A stretch of DNA of 53,611 nucleotides from Deltaproteobacteria bacterium (GTDB lineage: Bacteria; Myxococcota; Myxococcia; SLRQ01). The stretch spans positions 1 to 53,611 of the forward strand of contig SLRQ01000011.1 of assembly GCA_007130885.1 (NCBI GenBank). Direction: 5' to 3'. Both the position numbers and the translations under genes were made by a program. This document shows positions 51,701 to 53,611 of the stretch, in pieces. The stretch's first letter is position 1, and the number at the start of each line of letters is the position of its first letter. The notes below the pieces were generated by a model. That model saw only the letters and a program-made list of their open reading frames with translations. It ran no database searches and was not told where the DNA came from.

Positions 51701-53611
51701 GGTTTGTCATGAGACCATAGAGGCGCGATTGGCCTGTGATGAGGCCGAGCTTCTCGTGGACAACACTCCGCCGGATGTCACCGTCGCCGCGAAACCCGGC
51801 GACGGCTCGCAAGCCGGTTGGTTCGGGTGCGAGGATCCATGGCTGGATTGCGACGAGGCCCGGGTAATCGTCGAGTACACGGCCTTCGACGCCACGAGCG
51901 GGGTTTCCGAGCTGGTGCTTCAGGGATCAGGTCATGCCGAAGGGCAAGGGTTCGTGAGCATCCCGCCCAAGGTGAAGAGCCTAGGTTCCGGGGCGTGCGT
52001 GCTTCTGCCTTGCGAAGGCACGCTCGAGGTCTCACTTCCAGCCGGCGGTTATGCGCTCCACCTGGAGGCCAGGGACGGCGCCGGCAACTCGGTCCAGACC
52101 GAAACGATCGGTGTGATGGTAGATACCTCTAGTCCTCTCATCTCGGATTGCTCCGGCACCTTCGACGACGAAGGCCTGATGGACTTCGTGCGTGATGGCT
52201 CTAGCTTTGTCTACGAGCCCCGAGACGCTCACGAGCCCTTTTCGGTGCCGGATGCTCTGGATGGGCCGGCCGGCTGGCGCAAGATGGAGCATCGCCTGGC
52301 CGCCGCCACTCTGACAGAGGCCGAGGCAGCGAACATTCCGGTAATCAAGGTGGCGGCTTGGAATCCGGGAGAGGAGGCCGGCGAGTCCGACTTGAACGTC
52401 GAGTATCTCCATGGATGGGCTCTGAAAGACGGTTCCTATGTCGACTCGCCCGCTGGATGGCGGCCGCTACTAGAGATTACCGACCAGCAAAACGGCCCTT
52501 CCGGTGAAGTCGCAACGCATGCCTTGCCGGTCAGCTTCGACATGCTCGGCCCGGAGCTTGCCACGCAGCGCGAGCAGCGCCTGCGCATCAGGGCCACCAA
52601 CAGAGCCGGCAACATGTCCGAGAAGGTCTACGCGTTCTATTTGGGCCTGTTGCCGGCACCCGTGGCCATGGAGGTGGACACCGGCTACGCCGCCGCGGCC
52701 GACCCGGAGAGCATATACGCCTATGACTTTGCCTCCGCGAACCTTCATGAGCTCTTCGGCGGTCGTTCGTTCGAGGACGGGCGAGTGCGCGTCGCCAAGG
52801 TTACCGTCCACCAGCCGCACGAAGACCTGGCAGTCAGAGTCGAGGCCAAACTGTCGGGCGAAGTCACCCTCACAAGAGAGCAACGGCAGGTGGTACTTCC
52901 AGGCAAGGTTTACGAGCACGAATGCTGGGAGCCGCCTTCCATTGTGGTCATGACGTTGCAGTTCGAGCCGTTTGGTTGGTGCTATGGCGAGCGTGATCCG
53001 GACCCCGAGAACGACGACCCGCCTTGCCTGGATAGCTGGGGTCACCCGGACCGCGCGTACTTGTACAAGCGCGAGGGAGACGGCCATCAGCAATGCGTCG
53101 ACGCGAGAGTCCTACCGCCGGAAGGGCCGAGCGAGGAGAGCAGCGCTACCTCCACACCGAGCGATCTAATCTTGCTCGATACGGACGGGCAAAGAGTCCT
53201 CCACGATGGTGACGGAGTCTTCATGTTGGAGGAGGGCACCTACACCGGCTACATCAGAGTGCCCGCACCGGGCGGGTTCATGCCGGAGAGGTATACCGGG
53301 GATCATGGAACCGTATACGGAGAGCTCGTTCAAAGCAGGCGTGTCCATGATGGAGATCTCGAGCCTTTTTGGGTGGAGAAGCATGAGTACAACGGGCCCT
53401 GCGTCCCGGACTACACCTGCTTGGGACATCGGACCCGTGATGAGGACGCGGTCCGCTATGAGCGGGTTGTATCCTGGCAGGGTTCGCCGACCGAGAACGG
53501 AGAGCACTTCGTCTCCATGTTGCTTAGGACCGCTTCGGCGACCCACTCGTTCGTGCCATGGCGGGATCCCTACACCGCCGGCGAAAACGTCGAGTCCGCG
53601 CCGGAGCTGTA
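48744..53611 (+). CDS. Very large Ig-like domain lipoprotein, 3' partial
   Basis: The frame opens at ATG 48744 (GGGGGGAAGG ahead) and stays open for 1,622 codons. The last two bases of the window are TA, so a stop could fall immediately outside or the protein could continue. A signal with lipobox LASGC puts the lipidated Cys at 29. Visible parts are a carboxypeptidase-regulatory-like domain (about 45-110) and helical segments around 145-300. Several bacterial Ig-like domains follow (about 315-510, 800-900, from about 1009 with PPDVTVAA and later DATSGVSELVL), plus a second regulatory-like domain (about 512-585, DETGAFALTI). Many Cys occur in the last third. No enzyme motif is seen; a surface adhesin or scaffold is plausible. 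Confidence 0.82.
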   Translation, partial: MLSNHYARPGVAPRFAMVALMLSSLASGCNDAAGDEVEEGTVNGVIAGTVFKGLLEGGRVSVYAESEGRFDEVVAETETDAAGAFEVDVGRARGDLLLEVTGGSYVEEATGEEAPLGSRRLRAWALDFEVGERRTEVQINPVTTLIVAYVNWRMESLEEDRHLAERRAARLIEEHFAEAGWRSVTPVNPTTRRDLPFEDDAVMGVLISGLSRRAKDMAIQSGATGATANASALIELLAEDLEADGKFDGLGRSGRSLAYQGQALDGQTLRVDLALSTIRFLESERNLSDLSREEMQAILYAIAGRDSELFASPPDEPFLEPPEISLGHPQAGSAVRQVVELTATAVDPVAVTDLRFKQPPELRSAEPEDLGQTQAVVRSTLDTSPFPDGPLTIVVVAENERGLRSLESFELIIANESPLVTIEKPSPGPVKGEVEIVAHAEPSPEREARISGMLALRPEGLENVSGSPCRFEASWNTELESEGYFNIKIVALDDHGSEGMASVTVEVANLEPVRIEGVALIAGRPVSDASVTAIALDPPDGKTDSSILGTARTDETGAFALTINDRSYSGPLEIRVAEGGSWTSPIGERALSTSASRRLATYLPSPDHLHEGDHQKLPLVVGVWSTLAASLARYYSTVPEQPYEPAEAWARAVEMLAGHFRRPPNHRCLHSSSIFDLTEEEEVGFEDALFSLGDMGLAWMMRDVQDVSLLDLTAALSSDIATGRFDGHDGDQSLPTIGEVEIDIDTTRIALAVAIHDFVASFNNVSGISIEDLMEVSAGGMSFLDTLATDSREIYGEPGTAFDQSGPLITWLRPEANSTASDETVIVEAEASDSTGIHSFFFLEPLIDGVPLSDEAGAVGRVMGLVPNTVPPNAPDHMVRVTVGATDQLGNASSGHLYFTRRPPSARIDEIEVRDGTGWAKASGPVGGEVRVHASGTAGFATSHFGLVSPDPSLASVGEDLDDGEQSLLVEIDTTNDIPDGPFSVEVCHETIEARLACDEAELLVDNTPPDVTVAAKPGDGSQAGWFGCEDPWLDCDEARVIVEYTAFDATSGVSELVLQGSGHAEGQGFVSIPPKVKSLGSGACVLLPCEGTLEVSLPAGGYALHLEARDGAGNSVQTETIGVMVDTSSPLISDCSGTFDDEGLMDFVRDGSSFVYEPRDAHEPFSVPDALDGPAGWRKMEHRLAAATLTEAEAANIPVIKVAAWNPGEEAGESDLNVEYLHGWALKDGSYVDSPAGWRPLLEITDQQNGPSGEVATHALPVSFDMLGPELATQREQRLRIRATNRAGNMSEKVYAFYLGLLPAPVAMEVDTGYAAAADPESIYAYDFASANLHELFGGRSFEDGRVRVAKVTVHQPHEDLAVRVEAKLSGEVTLTREQRQVVLPGKVYEHECWEPPSIVVMTLQFEPFGWCYGERDPDPENDDPPCLDSWGHPDRAYLYKREGDGHQQCVDARVLPPEGPSEESSATSTPSDLILLDTDGQRVLHDGDGVFMLEEGTYTGYIRVPAPGGFMPERYTGDHGTVYGELVQSRRVHDGDLEPFWVEKHEYNGPCVPDYTCLGHRTRDEDAVRYERVVSWQGSPTENGEHFVSMLLRTASATHSFVPWRDPYTAGENVESAPEL

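Overview
The window reads as about 54 kb of chromosome from a GC-rich, Gram-negative, aerobic bacterium. Lipoboxes, outer-membrane beta-barrels, a b-type SdhC, a DksA homologue, Cys-rich and Ig-like lipoproteins and a cyclase/ATPase/TPR giant together suggest the Myxococcota/Bradymonadota side of the old Deltaproteobacteria. That placement is inferred from gene content only. No phage, insertion sequence, CRISPR array or integrase was seen.

Left part (1-16.9 kb), information processing. An AT-richer HExxH metalloprotease-like gene runs off the left edge and is followed by a Cys-rich lipoprotein. Next is the classical macromolecular-synthesis order rpsU-dnaG-rpoD. The primary sigma factor here carries a histone-H1-like Lys/Ala/Gly tail encoded by nine 21-bp repeats. 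After it come a reverse-strand CAU tRNA, an apparently independent small RNA gene with its own promoter and terminator, a zinc-ribbon coiled-coil protein, an RNase HI-like protein, rnpB (reverse), groES-groEL (reverse, with a CIRCE-like operator), a dksA/traR gene (reverse), an outer-membrane barrel, pyrG with a long promoter-proximal leader, and rpoZ.

Middle part (16.9-33.3 kb), membrane machinery and metabolism. On the minus strand a GldA/GldF/GldG-like ABC module ending in a DUF4340 gene follows a fatty-acid beta-oxidation operon in FadE-FadA-FadN order. Diverging from it is succinate dehydrogenase (sdhC-sdhA-sdhB), then a translationally coupled pair resembling actinobacterial GlgC and GlgM, for ADP-glucose and alpha-glucan precursor synthesis.

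Right part (33.3-53.6 kb), cell surface and signalling. A porin overlaps a PHP/CehA-type metallohydrolase lipoprotein, followed by a sodium/solute symporter with extra domains, a CrtC/tocopherol-cyclase-like protein, a lipoprotein with two kinds of in-frame tandem repeats, a class III cyclase-ATPase-TPR protein whose P-loop lysine is replaced, a reverse outer-membrane barrel, and a lipoprotein of at least 1,622 residues that leaves the right edge and is preceded by a tiny leader ORF.

The most notable items are the sigma factor with an H1-like repeat tail, the orphan small RNA, the cyclase with a dead-looking P-loop and a synonymously diverged peptide repeat, the porin/PHP-lipoprotein coupling, and the GlgC-GlgM pair. 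All calls come from reading the sequence; no database search was possible.
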